Assembly: GCA_036788295.1 (NCBI GenBank)
Contig: DAIQNR010000021.1
Coordinates: 5,788 to 69,787, forward strand
DNA length: 64,000 nucleotides
Direction of reading: 5' to 3'
Origin: JAHQVK01 sp036788295
GTDB taxonomy: Bacteria; Myxococcota; Kuafuiibacteriia; Kuafuiibacteriales; Kuafuiibacteriaceae
In this document: piece after piece, positions 16,923 through 29,664 of the stretch
Numbering within the stretch: position 1 is the stretch's first letter
Layout: each line of letters begins with the position of its first letter
Translations under genes and position numbers: made by a program
The notes under the pieces: model-generated
Told to the model about the DNA's origin: nothing
Databases searched by the model: none
What the model saw: only the letters and a program-made list of their open reading frames with translations

Positions 16923-19794
16923 ATCGAAGCTGGGTCCGCCACCACGCGAGCACGAAGAGGCCCCAGAACCCCGAAACCCCCTGGGTGTTCTTGCAGCCTC
17001 CCGCGATGGGGGGCGCTTCGGTGGCGCGGACCACCGGGGGGCGCCGAAGCCCATCCTGCCCATCCTGCCCGTCGCCACCTTGCCCACCGCCATCTTGCCC
17101 ATAGGAGGGGGCGCCGGCGTCGACCGGGGGCCGGCCGGCGTCGTCCATGGGATCTGTCCCCCCCGCGTCCGGAGGGATCCCTGCGTCCGGCGGCGGCGGC
17201 GGGGGATCTTCGCCCAGAGCAGAAAAGAGCCACCCGCCGAGCAGCGCCTCCCGGTCCCGGGCGTCCCTCAAGTGCTCGAGGGAGAAGCCGGCGGCGAGGG
17301 TTCGAGGTCCGAGCACGGCCGCGACCGCGGTGCCGTCGCCATACGCGAGCGCGGGCTCGAACCCGGGTTCGACCGAGAAGACGTCGGGGGAGCGGGCTTC
17401 GGCCCGGCCTTCGCCCGGTCCCGCGAGCGCTCGATCTCCCCCTCCGATGAGCTCGGCCAAAGAACCCACCGCCCGGACCCGGCGCTCCCCCCCGTCGTCC
17501 GCCCAATATCGGGCGCCGAGCACGGACCGGAGAAAAGCGCGGCTCTCGTCGTCCCCCCGGCTGTCGAGCGCGAAGCCGAGCTCGGTGCCGCCGATGTACA
17601 GGTGGCCGCCCTCTTGAACGAAAGCGGCGAGCCGGGCCCTCGTCGCCGGGGTCAGGACCCCGTGCTCGGTGGACTCGCGGCCGAGCGCGACCACCACCGC
17701 CCGATAGTTTTCGAGCTCGAGCCGGCCGAGCCCCGCTTCGCTCGCCCCGTCGATGCCGAAGCGGGCCGACGCGAGGGCGAGCGCGTGGGTCACGGCGGTG
17801 TCGCCGCGGTTGTCCTCGAGCTGCACCCACGCGTCCTGTCGCTCGAAGGCGTCCACCACCAAGACGGAGGACGCGGACGGGCCGGCCCTCGCCGCGAGCG
17901 CCCGGGACGGGGGGCCCTCCCCGCCGGCGTTCAGGCCCCGGACCCGCACGGCGACCACCTGCCCGGCGGGCAGGCCGTCGATGGCGGCCGGGCTCGCCCC
18001 GATGAGCGCCCCGGGGACGAAGGTGTAGCCGTCCACGGCGATCTCGACCCGGTGGGATGGAGCCGAGGATTCGAAATGCAGCCGAACTTGCCCCTCCGCG
18101 ATTCGCTCGACCGAAGCCAGCCGAGGGGCGGGCGGCACGAGCGGCGCGCTCGGACCGGCGAGGAAGCGCGTGATCCCCTCGTAGAGGCCCCAGGCCGCGG
18201 CCCGCCGCCACCGCGGGTCGTGCAGGGCCTGGTTGTCGCTGGTCCTCAGGTCGGTGTCGCCGCGGCGTAGGTGGTCGTGAAACGCGGTCTCGACGAGAAC
18301 TCCCGGGATTCGGGAGAGTTCCCGGACCTCGCCGAAATTCGCGACCCGGTTGCCCCGGTCCCGCCACGCCGGGTCCCAGTCCGCCCGGATTCGCCGGACC
18401 AGGCCGGCCTGAAGCTCCCGCTGCAGCCGGTCGGAGCCGGGCGGGTGGTCGCACACGGAAGGGCTCGGCGCGCTCGCGTGGTCGGCGACCGCCCGGCAGG
18501 AGTGGCGGTAGGTGACCGAGCCCGACGCGGTGCTGTTTGCCTGTCCGGACGCGTTCGAGTGAAGTGAAACATAGATGTCGGCGCCAAACCATTCGGCATA
18601 GGCGGGGCGGACGGTGACATCACCGCGTCCGAGGACAATCGGCGGCGCGCTCTGGTGGGCGGCAAAAGGCGCCGCTCCCATCTGCCACCACGGGTGGCCG
18701 CTTTCGTGGCGCCCGGCCCCGAGCCTCACCGCGTCGGCGATGAGCGCCCGGTCTAGGCCGGCGCCGGGCGGAAACCCGAGCCGCAGCTCGACCTCGTCGC
18801 CGCGGGTGAGATCCAGCGCGGACAGCGGCACCCAGCGCCGCCCGTGGGTGGTCTGGTCGAGCTCGAGCCGGATTTCGGCTCGGCCGGGCCGGCCGAGGCC
18901 GAGCCACGCGGCGCCGATCCGGTTTGCGCCGTGCAAGAACCAGAGGCTGGCCAAGGTCGGGCCGTCGCTCGGGGCAAAGAGCCGATAGGTCGCCGTCGCG
19001 CCCGGGTCGAAGCTCGCGAGGTAGCCAGCGCTGTGGCCGCCCTCGTTGGCGCCGGCTTGCCACCGGCCCTCGGTCGAAAACCGATGAGCGCCGTCGTCCA
19101 CGAGGTCAAGACCCGGGTCCTCCGAGCGCTCCCGCAGAAGGATCACCCTCGCCCCGGCCCCTTCGAGCAGGGGGATGAGGTACCGGACGGCCAGTTGATG
19201 GGTGCCGAAGTCCTCCACGATGCCCCGGCAGTCCCCGCACCCGTCGAAGCGGAGGTTCGCGCGCTGCGTGGAGTAGCGGCCGAGGCTGTCGAAATAAATG
19301 TATCCGTGCCCAGGAGAGATCGCGACGGTGCGCCCGGCCAGAGCCTGCCCGTACGGAAACCGGCTCGCGGGCGGCGAAGCGAACGGGAGCGCCGGAAACG
19401 GCAGCGGGTCTTGGCCGGGCGGGGGGACTCGCTCCTCCTCGATGATCGGCACAGCCCGACCCGGGACCTCGAGCGGGCCCCCGGGGCGGGCGACGAGCAG
19501 GTCGAAGGCCACGATCTCGGGAGACGCGGCCCCGATGAGCCCAACCAGGGACTCGAACAGGTTCTCGGCGGCGTCGGGCACGGGATGGGTGGGGACCCCG
19601 GCCGGCAGCTCGAGGCCGATGTCGATCCGGTCCCCGGTCCTCACCAGGCTGCGAAGCCGGTAGCCCGGCTCCTCCGCCGCCACCAGCGCCGCCGCGTTCG
19701 CCTCGAGCTCGGCGGCGTCGGCGGGCGCGGCGGCGAGCGCGAGCGCGAACGCGAGCATGGGCGACATCATGACCGCCGGCGGCCCGGCCGTCAT
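16897..19794 (-). CDS. N-acetylmuramoyl-L-alanine amidase, multidomain, MYXO-CTERM anchored
   Basis: A 965-aa exported protein. A signal peptide covers about residues 13-28. The Amidase_3 zinc hydrolase is split: TVAISPGHGYIYFD near 158, DIYVSLHSNASG near 410 and GVLVETAFHDH near 502 hold the usual metal and catalytic residues. Between them lies a golvesin-like insert (about 250-365) with GHSAGYLASFDPGATATYR. A fibronectin III-like domain (about 558-635) and a GATase-like alpha/beta domain (about 640-850) follow, then a Pro/Asp/Gly linker and a Cys-Lys-Asn plus short hydrophobic segment and RFNRR, a MYXO-CTERM-type sorting signal. It cleaves peptide from peptidoglycan glycan. The start lies 3 nt after a stop from an upstream frame, suggesting translational coupling. 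Confidence 0.9.
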   Translation of the reverse strand: MTAGPPAVMMSPMLAFALALAAAPADAAELEANAAALVAAEEPGYRLRSLVRTGDRIDIGLELPAGVPTHPVPDAAENLFESLVGLIGAASPEIVAFDLLVARPGGPLEVPGRAVPIIEEERVPPPGQDPLPFPALPFASPPASRFPYGQALAGRTVAISPGHGYIYFDSLGRYSTQRANLRFDGCGDCRGIVEDFGTHQLAVRYLIPLLEGAGARVILLRERSEDPGLDLVDDGAHRFSTEGRWQAGANEGGHSAGYLASFDPGATATYRLFAPSDGPTLASLWFLHGANRIGAAWLGLGRPGRAEIRLELDQTTHGRRWVPLSALDLTRGDEVELRLGFPPGAGLDRALIADAVRLGAGRHESGHPWWQMGAAPFAAHQSAPPIVLGRGDVTVRPAYAEWFGADIYVSLHSNASGQANSTASGSVTYRHSCRAVADHASAPSPSVCDHPPGSDRLQRELQAGLVRRIRADWDPAWRDRGNRVANFGEVRELSRIPGVLVETAFHDHLRRGDTDLRTSDNQALHDPRWRRAAAWGLYEGITRFLAGPSAPLVPPAPRLASVERIAEGQVRLHFESSAPSHRVEIAVDGYTFVPGALIGASPAAIDGLPAGQVVAVRVRGLNAGGEGPPSRALAARAGPSASSVLVVDAFERQDAWVQLEDNRGDTAVTHALALASARFGIDGASEAGLGRLELENYRAVVVALGRESTEHGVLTPATRARLAAFVQEGGHLYIGGTELGFALDSRGDDESRAFLRSVLGARYWADDGGERRVRAVGSLAELIGGGDRALAGPGEGRAEARSPDVFSVEPGFEPALAYGDGTAVAAVLGPRTLAAGFSLEHLRDARDREALLGGWLFSALGEDPPPPPPDAGIPPDAGGTDPMDDAGRPPVDAGAPSYGQDGGGQGGDGQDGQDGLRRPPVVRATEAPPIAGGCKNTQGVSGFWGLFVLAWWRTQLRFNRRTRPS

Positions 19795-19797
19795 CGG

Positions 19798-19848
19798 TCA
19801 GGCCCCCACGAGCGGCACGCCGAGCCGCCGCCAACAGCGAGTCGGCCG
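19798..19848 (-). pseudogene. 3' end of a leftward gene entering from the gap, near-copy of the recB 3' end
   Basis: Read leftward from the Ns, an open frame ends RRLGVPLVGA and stops at 19800-19798, 3 nt before the amidase start. The recB gene on the other side of the gap ends ARLDVPLVGA, and the DNA matches closely over about 28 bp around both stops (19796-19824 against 20107-20136). Either a second recB-like 3' end exists in the genome, or the scaffold carries one segment twice. Only the gap sequence can decide. Confidence 0.45.
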
Positions 19849-19948
19849 NNNNNNNNNNNNNNNNNNNNNNNNNNNNNNNNNNNNNNNNNNNNNNNNNNNN
19901 NNNNNNNNNNNNNNNNNNNNNNNNNNNNNNNNNNNNNNNNNNNNNNNN
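19849..19948. other. Assembly gap, 100 Ns
   Basis: Exactly 100 N characters, a common placeholder for a gap of unknown length. It is flanked on the right by tandem palindromic repeats and on both sides by related recB 3'-end sequence, so the repeats probably broke the assembly. Genes may be missing here. Confidence 0.97.
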
Positions 19949-20082
19949 AGCTTGCCGATCGAAGGGTGGTGGACGATTTGGGAAGCTCGGAGCTTGCCGA
20001 TCGAGGGGTCATCGACGATTCGGGAAGCTCGGAGCTTGCCGATCGAGGGTCATGGACGATTCGGGAAGCTCGGAGCTTCCCG
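19949..20082. repeat. Tandem 42-bp palindromic repeats beside the gap
   Basis: Three copies of a 41-42-bp unit beginning AGCTTGCCGATCGA and ending GGGAAGCTCGG occupy 19949-19990, 19991-20032 and 20033-20073, with a partial fourth beginning at 20074. They differ by a few substitutions and one 1-bp deletion. Each junction has AAGCT-CGG-AGCTT symmetry and can fold into a small hairpin. The array may continue into the gap. No spacer pattern suggests CRISPR. Confidence 0.85.
20062..20082 (-). terminator. Hairpin downstream of recB
   Basis: A perfect 9-bp stem, CGGGAAGCT and AGCTTCCCG, with a CGG loop lies 29 bp beyond the recB stop. It is the last junction of the 42-bp repeat array. There is no clear T-tract, so it could be a terminator or an RNA-stabilising hairpin. 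Confidence 0.35.
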
Positions 20083-20110
20083 AGCGAAGGCCTCGCCGGG
20101 GAATTTTCGG

Positions 20111-23478
<3,368 letters not shown>

Positions 23479-23482
<4 letters not shown>

Positions 23483-26400
23483 CGCGCCTCCCTGGCCCGC
23501 AGGAACCGGCCGAGCCGCCGCTCCGCCAGCTCGAGCGCCTCTTCGAGCGGCGGAGGAGGAAGCGGCGCGGGCAGGGGGGCGAACGGCGATGGCCGGGCCC
23601 GCTCGAGCACCGCCTCGAGCCGCCGCTTGCCGTGGCCCTGGTTCTTCGCGTCGAGAAGGCCGAGCTGGACCGGGAGCGGGAGCAGGTGGCGGTGGCCGCC
23701 GCGGTGCAAGTCGAGGCAGAGCGCGTCGAGCTCCGCTTTGGCCTCCTCGGCGCTGACGGGGGAAAGAGCCCCCCGGTGCAGGCGAACCGGGTCGGCCACG
23801 AAGGCGGGCCAGCGCTCGGCGGAAAGGCCGCTTGCGGCGGCAGCGAGCTGGGTCAGCCACGCCCCGAGGTCCACCCGCACCCGGTCCCGCTCTCCCTTCA
23901 GCTCCGTGGCGACGAGGCAGAAGCTCCCGCCGCTGTCGAGGATCGGCTCGCCGTGGCCCCGGAGCGTCACCGATTCGAGCTCGAGCGGGGGCAGGCACCG
24001 GGTGGTCGAGCCCGGATCGGCGGTCCCGAGGCCGAGGCGAGCGAGCGGGGCCGGGAGGCCCTCGAGCGCCTCGAGCCAGGCGTCTTGCCACGCCTCCAGG
24101 ATGCCGAGGTGGCGGGCTCGGGCCGCCTCACCGAACACGCCGGTGGGCAGCCGACCGGTCAGCTCGAGCCGCTCCGCCTCGGCGAGGTAGCGGGCCTCGA
24201 GATCCCCCCCGGCGGCGGCGAGGAACACCTGCCGGAGCACGCTCGAGGTCTCGAGCCCGGTGGGCTCGAACGGCTCGTCCACCCTCGTCAGCGGGTCCTC
24301 GGTTGGCGAGCCGGCGAGCGACAGGGCGTGCCTGGCCCAGCCTACGAACGGGTCCTCGAGAAAGGCGCGGAGGTCGCCGAGCCGCACCCGGGGCCGCCGG
24401 GGCCCGCGCGGCGGCGGGAGCCGGGGCAGCCCGATTCGCGCCGACAGCGCCTCCCAGGTCGCCCGGGGCAGGTGCTGCTCGAGGTGGGCGAGATCGGGCA
24501 GGGGGGCGCCGGTCGGCAGGACCGCGGCCAGCGACTCCCGCAGCGCCCGGGTGCCGGTGACCGGGCGGGGAGGGCTCGTCTCGCTGAGGCAGGCGCCGGG
24601 CTCGAGGTGATCGCGGCGCAGCACGTCCTCGAGCTCGACCAGGGCCGTCGATCGGTTCTTCGGGTCGCCGCTGTAGGGGTCCCGCCCCACGTAGGACAGC
24701 CGGACCGCGTCGCCGGTGGCCAGGAGCCGAAGCAGCAGCCGGTAGCGGTCCTCGTCCCGAGGGCTCGGCTCCTCGGCCCGTCGCCCCTGGCGCAGGTCGA
24801 GCGCCGCCGGGCCGTCCGAGGCCGGAAACGCCCGCTCGGCGAGCCCGGGGAGGAACACGACCCGAAACGGGAGGCTCGCGACGTCGGCGAGCGGCGCGAG
24901 GACCACCCCCTCGGCCAGGGGGGCGCCGCGGGAGCGGCGGGGGCGGTCGAGCCGGTTTTCGAACAGCCGCGCCGCCTCCCCGTAGCCCAGCTCCGCCGAG
25001 GGGAGCCCGGCGATCTCGTCGAGCGCGGCGTGGACGAGCTCGAGGTCCCGGTCCTCCGCGTCGCCGGGTGGGGACAGGTAGGTGTCCACGAAAATGCGGA
25101 GGCGCTCCGCCCAGTCACCGAGCGAATGCCGGGCCGACGCGATCGCCCGGGCGTCGGCGATGAGCGAGCGCGACAGGGCCAGCAGCCGCGCCGCGCTGCC
25201 CCGCTCCTCGGCGGTGAAATCGACCGGAACGAGCAGCGCCCCGCCGATCTCGACCGGCTCCTCCCGGCCGGCGCTCTCGCCGGCGACGCAGGCCCCGAGC
25301 GCGAGCCGCCGCGCGCCCTGGTCCCAATGAAAGAGGTCGCGCTCGATGTAGGTGCCTTCGTGGTCGGAGTGATCCGCGCCGTGCACCACGCCGAGCCGGT
25401 CGCACCACGGACCCCACTCGTCGGCGCTGCCGAGACCGAACCGGGCCCGGGTGGCCGGGTGGGTCAAGACCCGCAGCACGTCTCGCCGAGTGTAGGCGGA
25501 GCAGGGCAGCTTGAGCAGGCGCCGCACCCCGTCGAACAGCGAACTGTCGGCGGCCACGGGGACGGAGATGCCGTGGGCAGGGATGCGGGCCTCGGCGAAC
25601 GCGACCTCGAGCGCGGTGCGGTAGCGGTCCTGCTCGGTCCCGGCGAGCGCGACGAGAAAGTCGGTCAGCCGGAGCGAGTCGTCCGCGGCCAGTCGGGCCC
25701 GGATCTCGGCCACGATCTCGTCGCATTCGGCTCGCAGGTCGGTGGCGGCGACGATCCGGAGGCTCGCGTCGGCCGCGCGCCTCTCGCCGTCCGGTTCGAG
25801 CTGCCGCACCGAGCGGGTCAGGGCCTCGAGCACGGTCGTGGCCGGGGAGAGCGGCGCCGCTCGCTGCTCGACGTCGTGGTGGGCGAGGGCGGAGGCCATG
25901 GCGAGCGCGGCGCGGCCGGCCTGGCCCCAGCGCCCGAGCAGGCTCGGGTCCCGCCGGTCGATGTCCTCCCAGAAATGCGCCGAGGGGTTGACGAGGTAGA
26001 GGTGCACCGGGCGGGCCCCGGCGACCCGCTCGAGCCACGCCGCCTCGACCGAGGCTCGGGGCGGGGCGTCGAACAGGAACACGGGGTGGGAGCCTCGCCA
26101 GCTCTCGACCCGCTCGAGCGCGTCGAGCGGCAGCCACCACGGCGAACGCTCCGGATCGAACGGGCCCCCCGGTCCGGCGACCGCCCGCAGCAGCTCCCCG
26201 TGCCACCCCCAGTGCCCCGGGTCGGCGTCGTTCGGCGCCGGCTCCCGGCGGCGCCACCGCCCCACCCAATCGGGGCGGTGCCTCCCGTAGGTGTCGAAGG
26301 CCCGGGCCAGGGCCCGGGCGAGGTCCAGAGCCTTGCTCTCGTCAAGCGCAGGCGAGCCCGCCCCGCTCGCCACGTACCGGCGGACCTCGGCCGCTTCCGA

Positions 26401-26706
26401 GCTTCGAATCGCGTCGAAGAGCGCGATCTCCCACGCCCCGACGCCGACGAGCGTCGCCCCGGGCGCCGCCTCCGCGAGCAGCTCCGCGAACAGCCGTCCG
26501 AGGCCTCCGAAGCGGAGGTGGGCCGCGATCCCGAGCCGGCGAGCGAGGCCCTGCTCGACGAAGGCCCGGTTCGCCGGCCCCTCGGTCACCACCCTGAGGG
26601 CAACGAGCGGGCCGAGCGTCGCTCGGGCCTCGGCGAGGTCATGGGCCAACGCGTCGAGCAGCCGGTCGAGGCCCTCGGCGAGGACCACCCGGATCCGCCC
26701 GGCCAT
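23479..26706 (-). CDS. recC: Exodeoxyribonuclease V gamma subunit (RecC-like)
   Basis: A 1,075-aa protein with a RecC-like layout: an N-terminal inactive helicase-like part (ALRVVTEGPANRAFVEQGLARRLGI at residues about 39-63 and a GLGRLF segment), conserved LRIVAATDLRAECDEIVAEI near residue 320, and VVFLPGLAERAFPAS near 615 as in other RecC proteins. No active ATPase motif is expected or seen. RecC holds the DNA and reads Chi in RecBCD. The gene starts 6 bp after the STAS gene stop and overlaps recB by 4 bp, so the three are one leftward operon. Divergence makes this call slightly weaker than recB. Confidence 0.85.
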
Positions 26707-26712
26707 GGGGCC

Positions 26713-27027
26713 TCAGCCGTCCACCAGCTCGAACACCCGGTGGAGGCGAAGCAGCTCGATGACGCTCGTGACCGCCGGCCCCGGGGAGAGCAGCTTCAGC
26801 GCGCTGCCCTTGGGCGCCACCCGTTTGTGCACGCTCACGAGCGCTCCGACGCCGGAGGAGTCGATGAACTCCACCGTGTCGAAATCGACGGTCACCACCT
26901 CCACGGTGTCCTTCCACGCCGCCTCGACCTGGCGCCTGAACTCGGCCGCGAGGGTGATGTCGAATTTCGGGCGGCGGACCCGGATGGTGAGGGTGCGCTG
27001 GTCGGCGGAGAACTCGAACTCGAACAT
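26713..27027 (-). CDS. STAS-domain anti-sigma factor antagonist-like protein
   Basis: A 104-aa single STAS domain. The conserved loop FIDSSGVGALVS contains the serine that is phosphorylated in SpoIIAA/RsbV-type proteins. I chose ATG 27027, which has AAGGAGG 6 nt upstream; a frame extension to 27048 lacks a ribosome site. It is the first gene of the leftward operon with recC and recB, an unusual partner for DNA repair. No anti-sigma kinase is nearby, so its partner must be elsewhere. Confidence 0.88.
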   Translation of the reverse strand: MFEFEFSADQRTLTIRVRRPKFDITLAAEFRRQVEAAWKDTVEVVTVDFDTVEFIDSSGVGALVSVHKRVAPKGSALKLLSPGPAVTSVIELLRLHRVFELVDG

Positions 27028-27062
27028 GGCCCCCTCCTTCCGTACCACGGAGGTCGGCCTCG

Positions 27063-27091
27063 TTGACTAGCCGCTTTTCTACCTCTAGCTT
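27063..27091 (+). promoter_or_regulatory. Promoter of the sugar-transferase operon
   Basis: TTGACT (27063-27068), a 17-bp spacer and TAGCTT (27086-27091) form a sigma-70-like promoter. The start of transcription would fall at about 27098, only 3 nt before the ATG at 27101. No Shine-Dalgarno sequence is visible, so the first gene may be read from a nearly leaderless message. Confidence 0.45.
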
Positions 27092-27100
27092 CCGACCGCC

Positions 27101-27838
27101 ATGGAGGGCTCCGCCGACTCGTTCGACCCGAACGAGGTCGTTCAGCAGTGGGAACGGCCCGCCGACCTTCGCCTGGTCCGCCGTTGGCGCCGTCGCCTCG
27201 CCTACAAGAAGAGAATCTGGCGCGCGACCTTCGGCCTCGCCGAGACGGTGAAACGGGCGATGGACATCGCGGGGAGCCTCGCCGCGATCGGGCTGTTCAG
27301 CCCGATATTTGTCGCGACGGCCGTCGCCATCAAGCTCGAAGACGGGGGTCCCATCGTGTTTCGGCAGCCCCGGGTGGGCCGGGGCGGGCGACTCTTCATG
27401 ATGGTGAAGTTCCGCTCGATGGTCCCGAACGCGGACAAGATGAAGGACCAGCTCCTGGCCCAGAACCAGCATGACGGAGGGGTTACGTTCAAGATGAAGC
27501 ACGACCCCCGGATCACCCGGGTCGGGCGGTTCATCCGGAAGTACTCCGTGGACGAGTTCCCCCAGTTCTTCAACGTGCTCTTCGGGGACATGTCCCTCGT
27601 CGGACCTCGGCCTCCGGTGCCCCGAGAGGTGGCGAAATACAAAGCGATCCACCTGCGGCGGCTGGCGGTGAAGCCCGGGATCACCTGCCTGTGGCAGGTG
27701 GGCGGGCGAGCGGAGATCGACTTCGAAGGGCAGGTCCGGCTCGACCTGCAGTACATCGCGTCGGAGAGCGTCTACAACGACGTCAAGATCCTGCTCAAGA
27801 CGGTCCCGGCGGTGCTCAAGGGCGAAGGCGCCTACTGA
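27101..27838 (+). CDS. Initiating sugar transferase (polyprenyl-phosphate hexose-1-phosphate transferase)
   Basis: A 245-aa member of the bacterial sugar transferase family (WbaP/ExoY/PglC type). Seen are KRAMDIAGSLAAIGLFSPIF, a membrane-entering helix near residues 50-70, FMMVKFRSM, TRVGRFIRKYSVDEFPQFFN, and GDMSLVGPRPP with the core residues of the family. These enzymes attach the first sugar phosphate to undecaprenyl phosphate for exopolysaccharide, capsule or O-antigen. Only one predicted membrane segment is present, so it is the short form without the N-terminal membrane block. The beta-helix gene begins 4 bp after its stop. Confidence 0.93.
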   Translation: MEGSADSFDPNEVVQQWERPADLRLVRRWRRRLAYKKRIWRATFGLAETVKRAMDIAGSLAAIGLFSPIFVATAVAIKLEDGGPIVFRQPRVGRGGRLFMMVKFRSMVPNADKMKDQLLAQNQHDGGVTFKMKHDPRITRVGRFIRKYSVDEFPQFFNVLFGDMSLVGPRPPVPREVAKYKAIHLRRLAVKPGITCLWQVGGRAEIDFEGQVRLDLQYIASESVYNDVKILLKTVPAVLKGEGAY

Positions 27839-27842
27839 CCCC

Positions 27843-29036
27843 ATGGAGGCGATGACCACGGCCCCGGTCGAGCCCCGGATGCTCACCTTGCACCTGCCCG
27901 ACTGGCAGCACCTGGACACCGTGCTCCAGAGCCCGCAGCCGTTCGCGCTGTGGATGGTGGGCCCGCAACCGCTCCTGCACCATTGGCTCGATCACGCGGT
28001 GGACCAAGGGTACGCCCGAGTTCGGCTCTTGGTGAGCGACCGGCCGGCGGAGGTCCGGCGGGCGATGGAGGAGGCGAAGCTCTGGCCGGTCGAGTGGGAG
28101 GTCGTCCCCCGGCCCCGGATCGATCCGCCGTCGGCGGACGCTGCCGATGAGGCCTACCTCGACCGGCTGCCCGGCTCCTCCGCGGAGCAGCCGCCGCCCG
28201 AGGCCGGCTGGGGTCTGCTTCGACGGTGGTTCGAGCTGCGAAAGCTGTGGTTCGGCACGGTCGAAGAAGAGCGGATGGAGGCGTTTCGCACCCTGGCCCT
28301 CGGCCGCTTCTGCTCGATCCACCCCACCGCCGAGCTGCGGATGCCGGTGTGGATCGAGGAGTACGCGCAAGTGGGACCGGGCTGCGTCGTGGGCCCGAAC
28401 GTGAACCTCGGCCGAGGCGCGGTGCTCGAGGGCCCGAGCTTGGTGGAGAACGCGGTGATCACCGATCACACCTACCTCGCCGGGCACACCGAGCTGCGGG
28501 ACGCCTACCTCGACGGAGGTCGCCTCCTGAACCTGCGGCTCGGGGCGAAGGTGAACCAGCTCGACGCGATCGTGGCCGACTCGCTGCGAGAGCCGTCCCG
28601 GTTCGGTCCCACCCGCCTCGAGCGGCTGCAGGCGGGGCTGCTCTTTCTCGCGTTCGCGGTGGCGGACAGGATCCTCCCCGGACGGGCCGAGCCTCGCCCT
28701 TGGAGGACCGCGCAGGGGCTCGAGCTGCTCGATGGGGCCGGGCCGCCGTGGCGGCGGCGCCATCGGTGGCTGCGCGAAGTCGTCGCTGGCCGAATGCGGC
28801 TCGTCGGGGTGCTCCCGCGGACCGCGGAGCAGCTCGCCCAGCTGTCCCCGGACTGGCAGGACATCCTGCGCGACTCGCCGGTCGGCGTGTTCGCGTACTC
28901 CGACCTGCACGGCAGCCACGGACCGGACGACGACCTCGAGGCGGTCCACGCCGTGTTCCAGGCGTCGAGCGTCGGCGACGAGATCCGGGCGACCGTCCGG
29001 GAGAACCTGTGGACCATCCTGCGCAGCGCGGGCTGA
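27843..29036 (+). CDS. Left-handed beta-helix protein with sugar-transferase-like tail
   Basis: A 397-aa protein. The N-terminal third (LTLHLPDWQH... FALWMVGPQPLLHHWLDHAVDQGY) resembles the start of nucleotidyltransferase-type proteins that handle sugar phosphates. Residues about 155-235 contain hexapeptide-type repeats (SIHPTAELRMPVWIEEYAQV, GPNVNLGRGAVLEGPSLVEN) as in left-handed beta-helix acyl- or nucleotidyltransferases. The C-terminal part has GRMRLVGVLPRT, reminiscent of the GDMSLVGPRPP core of the neighbouring sugar transferase. It may modify or regulate the first step of polysaccharide assembly. The combination is unusual and no specific reaction can be assigned. Confidence 0.78.
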   Translation: MEAMTTAPVEPRMLTLHLPDWQHLDTVLQSPQPFALWMVGPQPLLHHWLDHAVDQGYARVRLLVSDRPAEVRRAMEEAKLWPVEWEVVPRPRIDPPSADAADEAYLDRLPGSSAEQPPPEAGWGLLRRWFELRKLWFGTVEEERMEAFRTLALGRFCSIHPTAELRMPVWIEEYAQVGPGCVVGPNVNLGRGAVLEGPSLVENAVITDHTYLAGHTELRDAYLDGGRLLNLRLGAKVNQLDAIVADSLREPSRFGPTRLERLQAGLLFLAFAVADRILPGRAEPRPWRTAQGLELLDGAGPPWRRRHRWLREVVAGRMRLVGVLPRTAEQLAQLSPDWQDILRDSPVGVFAYSDLHGSHGPDDDLEAVHAVFQASSVGDEIRATVRENLWTILRSAG

Positions 29037-29082
29037 CCCGAAACGGTCGGCGCTCGCTGGCGTAGTAGGGAGGGTGATCGAC

Positions 29083-29664
29083 TTGGCCTCCTCCGATGAT
29101 TTTCTCGAGCGGCGCCGAGCGTCACGGTCTCGCGAGCGCGTCGCTGGGCTCCTCCTCGCCGCGTCGCTGCTTTGCGCCGTCGCTCTGTCTGGAGGCCGGC
29201 TGTGGCGGGTCGCCAGCGGTCCGCCCGCGCCCCGGCCGGGCCAGATGGCGCCGCGGTTCTCGGTCCCGGGCCTCGAGGCCGGGGAGCACACCCTCGCTGC
29301 CCTGCGCGGCCGGGTGGTGCTGCTCGACTTCTGGGCGACCTGGTGCCCGCCGTGCGTGGCCTCGATGCCCGCCCTCGACCGGCTCCACGCCAAGCTCGAG
29401 CCGGCCGGTTTGACCGTGCTCGCCCTGAACCAAGAGCCGGGGGACGAGGCCCGGGTCCGGGCCTTCGCCGCCCGCCGCGGCTTGAGCCTCCCGATCGGGG
29501 TGGACCCGGGGGAGGTCGCCGCCGCTTACGGGGTGCACGGCCTGCCGACGAGCTTTCTCATCGACCGGGCCGGGCGGATCCGGGGGAGCTATCGCGGCAT
29601 CGTATCCGAAGCCCGGCTCGAGGAGGCGATCTCGGGCCTTCTCGACGAGCCGGTGGCCCCATGA
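29083..29664 (+). CDS. TlpA/ResA-like membrane-anchored thiol-disulfide oxidoreductase
   Basis: A 193-aa protein with an N-terminal membrane anchor (residues about 20-37) and a thioredoxin fold. The active site is FWATWCPPC (C88 and C91) and the cis-proline loop is GLPTSFLID. It should face the periplasm and reduce disulfides, for example in cytochrome c maturation or envelope proteins. I chose TTG 29083 because GGGAGGG lies 8 nt upstream; the in-frame GTG at 29074 directly abuts that site and is less likely. It overlaps the next gene by 4 bp. Confidence 0.88.
   Translation: MASSDDFLERRRASRSRERVAGLLLAASLLCAVALSGGRLWRVASGPPAPRPGQMAPRFSVPGLEAGEHTLAALRGRVVLLDFWATWCPPCVASMPALDRLHAKLEPAGLTVLALNQEPGDEARVRAFAARRGLSLPIGVDPGEVAAAYGVHGLPTSFLIDRAGRIRGSYRGIVSEARLEEAISGLLDEPVAP

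Noticed and set aside
19949..20082. CRISPR array next to the gap
   Set aside because: The repeats are directly adjacent without unique spacers, and no cas genes are nearby.
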